Assembly (NCBI GenBank): GCA_032622095.1
Contig: CP136068.1
Coordinates: forward strand, 149,617,365-149,681,364
Origin: Siphonodentalium dalli
Lineage: Eukaryota > Mollusca > Scaphopoda > Gadilida > Siphonodentaliidae
Length of the DNA: 64,000 nucleotides
Direction: 5' to 3'
Part shown: positions 10,545 to 21,955 of the stretch, piece after piece
How the letters are laid out: the number at the start of each line of letters is the position of its first letter
Numbering within the stretch: the first letter of the stretch is position 1
Position numbers and translations under genes: made by a program
The notes under the pieces: model-generated
What the model saw: the letters and a program-made list of their open reading frames with translations, nothing else
Database searches by the model: none
Told to the model about the DNA's origin: nothing

Positions 10545-10592
10545 CCCTTAATTAACACTATTTCTGATTGGTAAAAGCCGTCACATGATAAT

Positions 10593-10645
10593 CCGGAAAA
10601 AAGTTATATTGGACTCCCGAAAGTCGAATCCAATATGACTTTTAA
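10593..10645. mobile_element. Small hairpin (MITE-like)
   Basis: AAAGTTATATTGGACTC is followed by a short loop and then GAATCCAATATGACTTT, its near-complement. It shares its core (ATATTGGAC) with the larger hairpin 120 bp downstream. Confidence 0.5.
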
Positions 10646-10714
10646 AAACTTATGGGACTCCGTGACGTCACGAAGTAATTCTCATCATAAACATACGAAT
10701 GGTAATACAAATGT

Positions 10715-10876
10715 CATTATACAATGTTGTTTACAGTATGTGTTTTCTTCTACTAGTCCGGGTTGTGGTGAAAAGTAATATTGGACTCGACACTGCGTGT
10801 CTCGTCCAATATGACTTTTCACCACAACCCCGACTCGTACAAGAAAAACACATATTGTACACAACATTTTATAATA
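10715..10876. mobile_element. Hairpin MITE of about 160 bp
   Basis: Left arm (about 10715-10790) and right arm (about 10800-10876) are near-perfect inverted copies. TTGTGGTGAAAAGT.ATATTGGAC pairs with GTCCAATATGACTTTTCACCACAA, and pairing extends outwards to AATGTTGT/ACAACATT. Open frames seen on both strands here are mirror images of the same palindrome and not genes. Confidence 0.7.
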
Positions 10877-11782
10877 ACTTTATAGTGAAATACATGTAGT
10901 TGGTGCAAACATATTTTGACTTCCAAATCAGGATGTTATGTTTTATATAAGTTTCCACACATGCATACATAACTTTAACTTCAACCTTTCCCGCCAATTA
11001 CCTGATTAATTATCAAATTAGAAAATAATGAGATTACTTTATAAAAAGCAATTTGGCGTTTCGTCAAATTCTTTCTTCCCTTTACTTCCACCCTTCATCC
11101 TTTACTTCATCTCATCTTTTTTTATTGTTAAAAGTTACAAAATTTATTTTGTTGCGGTCGTATATATATTGTTTACACTAAATAAGGATGTTGCCTATTA
11201 CATATACAATGGAATAGGGTGGTATTCTAAGGACAAAGAGGATTAGACAACAAGCTTTTACTTTTGTTAAGTATTCTCCTCTGCATGTTGTGAGTTCAAT
11301 AAACGTCTTCAAGTATTGAATGAGGGGTGGCTGCAGCGAGAAAGATTGGACAGTTGGAGTGGTATTCGGACATTTTAAAAATTATTGTAGAGAAAACACG
11401 AGGGGCCAGTGAGCGAGAGAGGGATGGAGCACGTGATGGGGAAAAGGAGAAAGAGATTTATATTATTGTATTGCGTTAGTTACAATTAGTTACAACGTTG
11501 ACTATTGTTAATGCCATTCATATTTGATATTTTGAATATTTACGAAATTGAATAAGAGTAATGTGATAATAATAACTGATACCTATAATTATGTGTGCGC
11601 CATTGATGCGCCCGTCGCAGAAAGATGTCAGGCAATCCGTGTGGGTTTCGTTCAGCAGGGTTACAATACTGTTCAGTTCAGTCTTGGGACCATTGTATTC
11701 GGAACATTTTAACGTGTGCTGTTTCTATTTCGCCACAATTATAGATTAGAGAGGGGGCTATACAATGTGATTACACAATAGG
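10877..11782. other. Anonymous AT-rich stretch
   Basis: A 72-codon Phe/Tyr/Ile-rich frame (11028-11246) looks like translated low-complexity DNA. Nothing else is supported. Confidence 0.5.
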
Positions 11783-12075
11783 TGACGTGATACCTGTCTA
11801 GGCTGTCTAGGTACTCTGGATACCTGCCCAGGTACTCTGGTGTACAAAATATCCAGGTACTATGGAGAGTACGTGTCCAGATAATGTGGGGTACCTGTCC
11901 GGGTACTCTGGTGTACCTGTCAGGGTATTCACCCGTAACAAATATCCAGGTACCATGTGGAGAATCTGCACAGATACTCTTCAGTACGAACTGCAGAGTA
12001 CCTGTCCAGGTATCCCAGAGTACCTGTCCAGGTACCCCAGGGTACCTGTCCAGGTACACCAGAGTACCTGTCCAA
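11783..12075. repeat. 22-bp minisatellite built on GTACCTGTCCAGGTAC
   Basis: The right half (about 11998-12075) has regular 22-bp units of AGAGTACCTGTCCAGGTACC. The left half is more degenerate. The core is itself a near palindrome (GGTACCTGTCCAGGTACC), so both strands give open frames. Confidence 0.8.
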
Positions 12076-12764
12076 TAAATGCAGCCCTCGTTATTAGGAA
12101 ACATGTCCTACGGCAAATTTAATGATGTGGCATGTTAGATTCCAAGTGTTGCAATGGCGTTTCGTTTCCTACGATATTTCCTATTGCCTTTGCCAATTTC
12201 GAGGACTGAGGAACTTGTACTGGTACTACTGGATACCAAATTGGGATAGTATGCCTTTCTCCTGGTCAGATAAATCTTGGAATTGAGGTATTAAGTACAC
12301 ATCCCCGATCTAGTTTCTTCGAGATCGTGTGATCAGTTAACTGGAATCCATTGCATTGTGTAAGACGAAATACTCCTCATTATTTTACTTTCATTAGTAT
12401 AGATCCTCGATCATGGTTTTGTATTTAATTCGAGGTTTAGTACCTCGATTACATGATTTCCCGGATCTATGTTTAACCCGATCGTGCTATTATAGTTCGA
12501 TGTGTGGTTCACTCAGACTTGTTAAAAGTTTAAACTCGATAGACAAGGCTGACAGCTGAATGACCGAATTCGATTCGGAAGACGATCCTCTGTCGTCATT
12601 TTTATTTCTTAACTGTAAAATGTAGGCGGTAAATGGTAAAATATCGGCAGCACAGTTGCTACCAGTAATATACCGTCAAATAAACATTACACTGTATATT
12701 TCCCTACACCGTAGCACAGGAAATTAACACGAGTTAAATATAAATTTAAAAAAATATATATTTA
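12076..12764. other. Anonymous stretch
   Basis: No reading frame or structured repeat is recognised. Confidence 0.5.
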
Positions 12765-12860
12765 AACCGAGCACGCCACTTTAAAAACGGCTGCTATATA
12801 CAAACACTTGTACATGCGTGTATTTATAGTGAGACGGTTATTAGAGTGGCGCGCTCGGTT
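12765..12860. mobile_element. 96-bp hairpin MITE-like element
   Basis: AACCGAGCACGCCACT at 12765-12780 pairs with AGTGGCGCGCTCGGTT at 12845-12860 (one mismatch), around an interior of about 64 bp. Confidence 0.5.
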
Positions 12861-13189
12861 GAAAATTGTGTATTTTTTAATTGATATTTTACTTCTTTTA
12901 ACGAAACTCCCCTGTGCACCATATATTTAAAGGTTATACTGCCAAATTTACAATAGACTGCATTTATCTATACCACAGTATACCATATAGTCCCAAATAT
13001 TTGTTTTCACTTATAAAGTTTTTTCTGGAGCACTATTCTGAAGAATTCACCTGCTGACCAGCTGACAGCCTTGTGGAATTTGAAAACTTTGGGTTAAATC
13101 CAGATGGAGGTCAAAATGGCCATATTTGCCACAAAGATATGGCTTTTACAATCAGTATGTTACTAGGACCTCTTTGCATTATTTCAACC

Positions 13190-13560
13190 AAGTTTGTGAT
13201 GGTGGTATTTCGGTGCACCCCGTCAATTACACGTAGTATGCTTAATTGTACTAATACACTGCTGAAAGGGATTTTAATTTGCTGAACTGGTGCGCATATC
13301 GATCAAATTGTGTTCCCTTTCTGGTATTTTGGTATACCCCATCAATTACACGTAATTTGCCCAACATACAACCGAATGTCTTCTTTATGATTGAGGTAAA
13401 TTGTTCTGGGGAATCTGCTGAGATGTAGCCGATGAATTGCTTAATATGATTTTGAATTGCTGAATGGTCAAATGGTGTTCCCGCCCTGTATTGGGATATA
13501 TTACATATATTACCTGTGATTTACACAACCTACAACCGACTCTCTTCGTTATAAATGAGT
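13190..13560 (+). repeat. Degenerate ~130-160-bp tandem repeat
   Basis: The phrase GGTATTTCGGTGCACCCCGTCAATTACACGTA near 13203 recurs with changes near 13325 and again, weaker, near 13483. Each is followed by a related 'CAACATACAACCGA' or 'TGCTGAA' segment. Confidence 0.4.
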
Positions 13561-13845
13561 TAAACTGAGTTATTGAAATATGCTGATCAGCATTTTAGTA
13601 TGTAAACTGCCGACCTGCTGATGACTCAGCATTGCAGGTTCACCGACTAAGGTTGCCACTTGACGTCCTAATTCACGCTACTGCCCAGCGGCGATAACCA
13701 CGCCTGCCATAAATTGCCAGACTGAATTATAGCAGGTTAGACATCACACGCCGATATGTCTGACAACAAGGAACGACGTGTTTCAAATTTGGTGGACTTA
13801 CCACCATAATTCGCTGGAATTTTCTTCAATTCGACTTGCACTTCA

Positions 13846-14079
13846 TTGAAATCGCGACAACAAGAATACAAGTACTTTAGTGAAGGCTACATACATTCAG
13901 TTTCAATGTTTATTTGCGACGACAAGCTCTTTATTGGGGCAAATAACCACCGAAGCATGATGAAAAATGAACCTGCACATGGCGTCGATTTTGAGATAAA
14001 TTGTTCGATAATTTCGGATATTCACTGTTCTTGTCAAGCTGGATATATAACACATAATAAATATTTAATGTTATTCTAA
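13846..14079 (+). pseudogene. Possible SWIM-zinc-finger protein fragment
   Basis: A 77-codon stretch includes 'NHRSMMKNEPAHGVDFEINCS' followed by 'ISDIHCSCQAG'. This arrangement (a short basic 'RxSM' stretch, a beta hairpin and then CxCxAG) resembles the start of SWIM zinc fingers (CxCxnCxH), which occur in MULE transposases and in the YqaJ/SWIM proteins common in marine invertebrates. The closing C-x-H pair is missing, so at best it is a truncated exon or relic. The alternative is a chance open frame. Confidence 0.3.
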
Positions 14080-16029
14080 TATATCTCTTCACAATAGACA
14101 CACGATCTATCAATTTATCGATTGTGTACCATACAATTTCCCTATTTCGATAAAAATTAGAGGACTTGTATGTTTTCATCCGTTGTAGTCAGTTTTTTGT
14201 ACTTTTTCGAAGATGCACCATACTGGTATCAAAAAGTGTTCCATGTCATAATTGATTGTTTTTTTCTGGATAACTGATTGTTTTTTTCTGGATAATGATA
14301 CATATTCTAATAGATGGGCAATATTGGATCCTATACTGGACTTATGAACGTGAACGTATTGATCATATATGGAGATGGTTTTGTCATCGACCGCCTTCAA
14401 CCTCTTTGACTAAACTATCTATATATACGTACGTAGCAGCCCACCATCCTTCCCGATGCACCAAAGCATCTGATATTTGTTTTTTTCTGTATTAACTCCT
14501 TAGTCACTAATTTAGAATTTGAAAATACCACGCCTATACAGAAAGTGGGGACAATTCCATAGACATAGGTTCCAATACATACGGCATATATTGCTATATA
14601 ATGTTTATATATGTCCTAGAATAATATAGGGACTGTTTGCCGTGTGTATGGAGTCTCTGTGTGTTGTAACTTGTAATAATTTTAAGTTTTCAAATGACGT
14701 AGAGCAGACCACCCTATTACCAAGAAGGGCGTTATGGAACAACATCTGTACAATATATAATAATCCTTTTATTTCAGACAAAAAGAACGCCCTTATCCCT
14801 GCCACGTGGGTGTGTATGGGCTCTGTAAAAACGTGACTTATATATCTAAGGAATTAATAAATACATTTAAATTTAAAAACAAAAAAAAGTTATAATAACA
14901 ATTAATAATCTTCATAATTGGCACATTACGCGTATAGAACAAACATATTTCAGTATATTGAGAAATTATTTTTCATATCACAGTTCCCTAATATTCCATT
15001 GGTCTGTCATAACGTTTGTGTATGTAAGTCCACGTATAAATGCCATGTATACCATTTATTCACAAAATATAACAATAAATGCTGTATAATGTACCAAATC
15101 TAACCATTACAAATCCGAAAGTTATCAGGAAGAGGCGCCCTAATCAGCCTGTATTAATCGACAACAGGTGAATTTAACAGGTGCTGTCATATACTTTGGC
15201 CATTTTAGTGTCCCTCTTTCCCCAACAAATCATCCCTTGGACATTACAACACTATGTGGTCCATTATCTCAAATGTGTACATAGTTTGATTTGATAGTTT
15301 TAACTAATCCAAAAAGCCCATAGGGCGAAGCTTTCGCATTCTATTACTGTTATATTATTATATTGAGTCAACTTACATGAAACCAATACTCTTTTATACA
15401 AAACAAAATCAAAGCTACATATATAGAGTAAGTCGGTAAAATGAGTCTTTTTGTCTAACCGCCTGTTGGCAGAAGCGACCATTGCTCCAGGCTGTATAAT
15501 GCAATTTTCTCATTGGCTCACACAGCTAATTGCGGTAGGGTCAATTATGTCGATATTAACCAATAGTTTAAAAGAGATCTTGCTTTCCATTGCAGGGTCG
15601 GATTCCCAATTCCAATAAAATTCGCTCCAAAATTAGGTGCCACCAACTGTTCTTCATCATATTTACATAGTTATACAAGGTTCAGATTTGATGGCTATAT
15701 TTTTAACCACCAGTTAGATAAGTACCCATTTCTGGCCATTGCGTCTCCATATACCGCTACTATTTATATCGATAAGATGTAAATGAAAATATATACGGAT
15801 GTAATTTTGATGCATGGTTGAATGATAACAGGCCAACAAACTGCATCTATTTTTATAATAGTTATTTTAAACGAGCTCTTCAATCACGAATAATACTAAT
15901 TTCGACCAATCTAAATCATACGAATGTGGTCTGTTATTTAAAGACAACGGAACAAAGCTATCACACTTATCACAAGCGTGAAATTGTCCAGTCACTCAGA
16001 TGTGCACTTCGTATCTTGATTCATACTTC
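14080..16029. other. Anonymous AT-rich stretch with a small tandem duplication
   Basis: No supported gene. A unit of about 22 bp (aactgattgtttttttctgg) is duplicated at about 14250-14295. Short open frames at 14605-14836 overlap on both strands and look incidental. Confidence 0.5.
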
Positions 16030-16181
16030 TTTTGTTTGAATGAAAATGTTCAAATGGTCAAAATGTGCGCCTGTTTCCGAGACCAGCTGGTCTATATCCA
16101 TGTATATAAAAAGTAGGATTTAGCTACTTCACATCACTACGACGTACTGTAATCATAAATCTTATATAACCCACGGATTCG
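16030..16181 (+). repeat. Left copy of a 152-bp inverted repeat
   Basis: This segment is found again, reverse-complemented and identical by eye, at 21269-21420. It begins TTTTGTTTGAATGAAAATG and ends ...CCACGGATTCG, and includes an internal palindrome-like GACCAGCTGGTC. Confidence 0.9.
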
Positions 16182-16344
16182 TGGTATACATCATATCGGT
16201 ATACATGTACACGTATCAAAACAGTATTAGTAACAGTCACATGTAGTTAGTTGGATTGAACATTCAAGAAGTTATAGTAAACTTCGCAACAACCTGATCC
16301 ATCGGTCCATGTTTACAGATGTGATCTAATTAATCGACCCACCT

Positions 16345-17100
16345 TAAAGGGGCGGACGAATCGATTCGATGTGATTCGAAATCGTTCGTCTGATTCGAAA
16401 TCGGCTACCATGGATTTGTATTTTGTCGAATCTTTGGTGTCACGTGCATTTCCGTGTTTACTACAGACCGCAATGCTTTTACCAGAAAAGAAAATTCACT
16501 ATAATAACGTAGTAAACGACTTAAACGTTCCCACATACCAGTATGTCCGATGGCAGGACATGTAATGTTATCGCCAACTAATCTATAATTAATTGACCCA
16601 ATATGTAAGAATGACATAAGTTAACAACAAAATACAAGGCTGTGTGCTATAGTGTCCTTGCAGATATCGTGGGAATTCGATAACACACATGTATGCCATA
16701 TTTTAGACCTTTGTTTAATTTCCTGAGTATATTTGTAAACATTGTCCGTTAAGTCTGTTATTTCAAGCGACAGACAACACAATCATCGCAAGTGTAGCGA
16801 AAAATACTGCGTTATTCAATGAAATGAAACTGGCATCACGCGGTACGCTTGTCCGTATTGGCGTCGACATGCTCGTATATATCTGTACCCAACGATTGCT
16901 TAGGCGCAGAAAATACACAGAGGTGTGCCGATAAGCGCATAATCTGCGCAGATTGCACTACATTCAAGAAGTTCTATGGATTTTAACTCGATTGGCTCAG
17001 TAACAATGATTCGATTCGAGATTCGATTCGATTTCAAATCGTTTGCTGATTAGATTCGAGATTCGATTCGAAACGAAAACACCCGATTCGCAGGGCCCTA
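16345..17100. mobile_element. Possible hAT-like non-autonomous element
   Basis: The left end has GGGGCGGACGAATCGATTCG and several GATTCGAAATCG boxes. The right end, read in reverse complement, starts TAGGGCCCTGCGAATCGGG with GAATCGAATCTCGAATC boxes. Terminal 'GAATCGATTCG'-rich repeats next to a GGGCCCT end are reminiscent of some hAT-family TIRs. The arms are imperfect, no clear 8-bp TSD is seen and there is no transposase. Confidence 0.3.
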
Positions 17101-18174
17101 AAATAACATTTATCAAATTATGATAATTTCCTCAAGAACATACTAATAGTATATCACAATGATGATATGAATGCGATATTATTTACAAAACATACTTTAT
17201 GTCAAAGCAATGCGTGTCGAGTGTTGTTTTGTTTCTCGCAAAAAAACGCAGTGAATTGTTTATAAGCAGAATCACGATATTGCGTTACCTCCGTAGTTAG
17301 ATTCGCGTGCCTTATACGTCGGTTGTAGAACCCCGCATTTTGTGCGTCTACTACAAAACCCCACAATAATATCATATTAAATTCCTTATTTGGTATGTAT
17401 TACTATATATAGGTTAGGAGAAAATACTAAATGGATTGAAAAATATTCATCTCTATGCAAGAAAATTATATTATGTGGAATTGTTCTGTCTGATCATTTC
17501 CCAATCATGAAGTACATGTAACTCGGATTACCTGGATTTACTGGTAGCGGGTAGAATTGGTCGATGGGTCGACCCCAATACGTTTATCTTCGCGTAACGG
17601 AGCATTTTCGATAGTTCCGATAGTTCCGATTTTGTCTATAAACAAATGGTTCTGTAACTTTAGTTTTTTGTTTACATAACAAAGCGTGACAATAACATGT
17701 AATGTACTTGATATTTATGATTAGTACAAGAACAATATATGTCTATTATTTAATATTCTGTCTATTTATGGCGGTTTTAGCGAGCGATGTGACTATTTTA
17801 CCAGCTATACCCACAGAGAAGTCCGCCCGTATCTTTAACGAGTTTTACCACCAGATTAAACCGTGTAACTCGACCGTGTTCATGTGATCAACCGCAATCA
17901 ATTATACCACGATCGACTGTGGTACCAGCTCGCGTTCGCGGTTAAACCGCATATTTTATGCGATGTTTATATGAATGTTATTTTTTTTTAATTCATGATA
18001 TTATCGCGATTGTCGGTCAGTGACCAACTCGTTGAATAAACCGTACACAATTTATTAATTGAAATATTGTTTTGTGTACAGTTAACTCAGCCCCCGAAAT
18101 TATCTACGGCAAAAGGCGATCCAATAGAAAAATAAACAATATAGAATGTATGGTCATTTTAATACTATTCGGGT
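17101..18174. other. Anonymous stretch with one small hydrophobic-N-terminus ORF
   Basis: An ATG-started 61-codon frame (17702-17887) has an N-terminal hydrophobic run (YVYYLIFCLFMAVLASDV) like a signal peptide, then a short polar tail. Nothing supports expression, and it may be chance. Confidence 0.25.
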
Positions 18175-18425
18175 CACGTCCTAATGGCGCTTCTGGCGCA
18201 CACAGAAAGCAACAAAACATGGGACGTTAGTTGCGCACCGAAAGGGACATAATGTCGCATGTTCTCGCGCTTATATAACTCTCGGCGCGCACCAAGGCAT
18301 GCGACAAGTATCATGCTATGGTGAACACCGAAAGCGACAAAGCGACAAAATGTCATATTTTTCGCTTTCGGTGCGCAACTAATATCGTATATTTCGTCGC
18401 TTAGGACGTATCCGTTGCATGAGCG
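18175..18425. mobile_element. Diverged relative of the 1790-2220 palindromic MITE
   Basis: It begins ACGTCCTAATGGCGCTTCTGG and ends ...TCGTCGCTTAGGACGTAT. The interior contains the same building blocks (ACCGAAAGCGACAAA, TTTTTCGCTTTCGGTGCGC, AAGCAACAAAACATG) with many substitutions. It is clearly older than the copy near the left edge. Confidence 0.55.
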
Positions 18426-18838
18426 CATGAAACGCCAGTTGGATGTGATATAAGAATATCATGCAATTATAAAGCAATTCCGTTGAAGAAAAATCAAATT
18501 TCAAGGGCTAGTTAATTAGAAAATAAACATACCCCTTACGGTTTAATTATGGTATTTATTGAAATGGTTCCGGACGTCGAACGCTCATGCGTTTCGAAAT
18601 ATCTAGTTCAAACTCGCTGTTTGTATCGAAGTTTGTTCTAAGTTAATCTTATCGCTGCAAAAAAAAAACCTGTGAACTATAGATAATAAATATGCGAATT
18701 ATTCTGGTGCGTTTATACTCTTGAATAACTCAATAAACAGTCACAACACTGCCAAGTGTAACAGCCTTGGTAACAGTCAAATCAACAACTCGAAAATATC
18801 GGCCGGTTTTTTTGTAGATTAACATTATACAGTTGTCG

Positions 18839-18932
18839 AGGGAGACATTGCGATTTGTCACCCGCTCGAAATCGGAATGTTTCCCGAGGAGACATTCCGT
18901 TCTCGAGCGGGTGAAAAATCTCAATGTCTCCC
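18839..18932. mobile_element. 94-bp hairpin (MITE-like)
   Basis: The left arm (GGAGACATTGCGATTTGTCA, CCCGCTCGAAATCGGAATGT) pairs with a right arm reading ACATTCCGTTCTCGAGCGGG ... TCAATGTCTCC. The stem is about 40 bp with a short loop near 18885 and few mismatches. Confidence 0.65.
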
Positions 18933-19302
18933 GGGAAGAAGTGCAACATCTTTTTTGTTATCCGATTACTAAGCAAAATCCTTGCCATTCACTGAGTCGT
19001 CGCATCGCACGAGTGTTTTCTTTTGCGATTATGTATTATTTTCAGTAACTTCGTATCGGCATATAAGATTACTGTTCCATAAGAGACAATCATGCAGTTA
19101 CGCGTTTGATCATCACCGTTTATTTACCACCATACTTAAATCGTCAATATCGGTCCATGCAATGTAAACAAATAAGTCTTCTGCAATTTGACAATTCAAT
19201 GTCGTGCTGTGCGCTGAATTTACTCGAGATGTTAATTTCATTACGATCTTCCGCGAAAGCAATTGGGAAGTTGTCGATTTAATGAATGTACATTCATATG
19301 CG

Positions 19303-20960
19303 TCAATCATCATCATCATCATCATCATTATCTCGGAACAAGTCATTTGACTTTTAGTTCCGGTACAATTGAATAAATTAATGGATTTGCATAATATGCA
19401 TATTAGTGTGAGTATATCAATTGACGTATTCGTAATCATACTTCAAGTGATAGAAGTAAGCGTCTATGTTAGTCTTAAATTCATCCAGATATTTTAGTTG
19501 AACGATATGGTCTGGCAGATTATTCCAAGACGAAACCACACGCTGCGTGAAGAAGAATTTTCCAACATTCTTGTTGAACTTTTGTCTGTATATTTTCTTG
19601 CTATTTCCTCTTGTTGTTGTGTATGCAGACATTTGAAAAAGGCAACTAGTGTCCAAATTGTAATGTCCATTTAACATCTCATATGTCTCAATTAAATATC
19701 CCCTGAATCTTCGATATTTCACTGACATCAAGTTGAGTTTAATTAGTCTCTCTCGATACTCTAGTTTTCTGAATTGGGGAACCATTTTAGTTGCTCTCCG
19801 TTGCACTTGTTCTAGTGCAATGCATTGGTATTGCAGGTGTGGATCCCATGCCGTATTGCAGTACTCTACTATTGGTCGAATCATGCTCATATAGATTGCT
19901 CGAAATGTTTCTGGGTCGAGTGTTGTAAATGTTCTCCTTATAATACCAAAGGTCTTATACGCTCGGTTGCATATTTGATTTATGTGGATATCAAATTTAA
20001 GTGTATCATCAACATTCACTCCTGGGTCTTTTTCGCACGTGCTTACTATGATTGGTGGATTCCTTGGCGTGTCTGTCATGAAGTACTCTATTTTTGGGTT
20101 GTTATGTCCGAAGTGTATGACATGGATTTTTGCTGAGTTGTATCTAAGTTGCCAATCTAGGAGCCATTTTTAAACTGCGTTTATGTCCGTCTGCACATTG
20201 TTGTGGTGGGGATTTCCGATAATTTTTGTGTCATCTGCGAATATTTCGCAAAGTCCTTTTACACATTCTGGCAGATCATTAAGGAAAATTATAAAAAGTA
20301 TAGGTCCTAAGACACTTCCCCGAGGCACGCCATTCGTTACTGGTGTCCAGTCCGAACATTCAGAATTTACGCGTACCCTCTGCTCTCGGTTACTAAGGAA
20401 TTGTTTTATCCATCCTAGTATATTGTTGGTGATACCATACGATCCAAGCTTTCGCAAAAGTCTCTCGTGAAAAACAGAATCAAACGCCTTTTTAAAGTCT
20501 AGGTATACTGCATCAACTGGTTCATTTTTGTCCAGTGCTGATGTGATGTGTGATAAGTATTCTATGAGTTGTGTCTTACACGATCTTCCTCTCCTAAATC
20601 CGTGTTGACACTTGGTAAGTAAATTGTTTTGTTCCATATAGCTCATCACTGCGTTGCTAACAAAATGTTCGAGAACTTTACATAAGATGCAAGTGAGACT
20701 CACTGGTCGATATTTTCCGGGATCGTCTTTTCTGCCCTTTTTAAATATACACGTAACTGTTGCCTTTTGCCATATAGTTGGTACCTTTCCTTCTGTGATT
20801 GATCTATTGAACTATATGCATAATGGGTGGCTTAACTCACTTGCCGTTTCTTTCAGAAGTTTGGAATGGATGTTATCCGGGCCACAACTTTTAAACAGGT
20901 TTAGTTCACGTAACTTCATTTCGATGGCTCTTGGTGTTATTTGCATATCGGATAAATAGC
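19303..20960 (-). mobile_element. CR1/L2-like LINE, 5'-truncated, with (ATG)n 3' tail
   Basis: One continuous minus-strand reading frame runs from about 20958 to 19417. It is interrupted by only two stops, then has a short 3' UTR and ends in ATAATGATGATGATGATG (19306-19331 on the plus strand as CAT repeats). Short microsatellite tails are typical of CR1/L2-type LINEs. ORF1 and the endonuclease are absent. Confidence 0.8.
19417..20958 (-). pseudogene. LINE ORF2 reverse transcriptase and C-terminal domain
   Basis: Read on the minus strand, blocks appear in order: 'SCGPDNIHSKLLKE'; 'KYRPVSLTCILCKVLE'; 'QHGFRRGRSCKTQL'; motif A 'VYLDFKKAFDSV'; motif B 'NGVPRGSVLGPILF'; motif C 'CEIFADDTKIIG'. 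These are followed by the post-RT module 'LEQVQRRATKMVPQFRKLEYRERL', 'RRFRGYLIETYEMLNG', 'RVVSSWNNLPDHIV', typical of CR1/L2-like pol proteins. Catalytic Asp residues are present. In-frame stops: TAG at 20812-20814 and TAA at 20170-20172. The frame is otherwise kept over about 1.5 kb, so inactivation is fairly recent. Confidence 0.85.
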
Positions 20961-21268
20961 TTCCAAATACTCACAAACACACCGCGATTCCCACACAAAA
21001 TAATTATATGATCACAATGCAGACACCTCGGATATGTCTGTTATGAGGGATAAGCGTACGTGATAATTCATACGCAACAAACGTATATATGCATTACGTT
21101 GTACGCCGGCAAGAATTTATAACCAACCGACCACAAGGGAACGACTTGTTCAATCTTGCGCACCATAATTTCGACTTGCAGATATTGAATCACCCAGATA
21201 TTAAAAGTTCGAATATTAGTGTTCGATAAATATATACAAATTAGCAAACACCACAACTGGTGTTTTTG

Positions 21269-21420
21269 CGAATCCGTGGGTTATATAAGATTTATGATTA
21301 CAGTACGTCGTAGTGATGTGAAGTAGCTAAATCCTACTTTTTATATACATGGATATAGACCAGCTGGTCTCGGAAACAGGCGCACATTTTGACCATTTGA
21401 ACATTTTCATTCAAACAAAA
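21269..21420 (-). repeat. Right copy of the 152-bp inverted repeat
   Basis: Exact reverse complement by eye of 16030-16181. It sits 110 bp left of the Ngaro element. No target duplication is evident outside the two copies. Confidence 0.9.
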
Positions 21421-21530
21421 ATGTAATTAAATTTAATACAAACAAAGTTAAATTTAATTTGTTTTTAATTTGGTTTTGTTTTTATTCAACTCCTTGTTCA
21501 ACACTATATTTTTCATTTTTTTAAATATAA

Positions 21531-21922
21531 CAGAGTTGCACAGCGACACATTTATCCCTCAGAGTCATGCCACACTGATCCGTAATTGAACATGTGCACC
21601 CCAGTGTTTATATAACTAAAAATAGAACCGATGCAAGATCATACGTCATTAACACGGGCAAGCGCTTTCACTAAACTAAAGTGCGCTCAGTGATACATGA
21701 ATGTTAATTTCCCTAATCACGAATACAAATTCTCAACAGTACTGGGTTTTACTTTCTTCTCAATTCTTGTTTAGGTTATCCATGTACTATTCAATCATTA
21801 AATGAAGGCCCTTGGGCCAGTGATAACGGACCTATATTTCGGAAGCGGCTTAATATGGAAAGTACAAGGTCACGGCCTTTTTGTTAGCTCCGAATTCATA
21901 TATAAGTCTGTTTACTTTGCTC
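21531..21922 (+). repeat. Ngaro A1 terminal repeat
   Basis: 392 bp starting CAGAGTTGCACAGCGACACA and ending ...TTTACTTTGCTC. It matches A2 (28266-28657) at a constant offset of 6,735 with no difference seen. It should contain the element promoter. Confidence 0.93.
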
Positions 21923-21955
21923 GTAGTTTTTATATTTTTTGCTGCCAGTCACGCG

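Noticed and set aside
10685-10899. ORFs on both strands around 10.7-10.9 kb with similar proteins
   Set aside because: Mirror-image reading of one palindromic hairpin element.
11028-11246. 72-codon hydrophobic ORF as a membrane protein
   Set aside because: Phe/Tyr/Ile/Lys composition is what AT-rich DNA encodes by chance. No conserved pattern is seen.
19306-19331. CAT microsatellite taken as an independent repeat
   Set aside because: It is the 3' tail of the minus-strand LINE.
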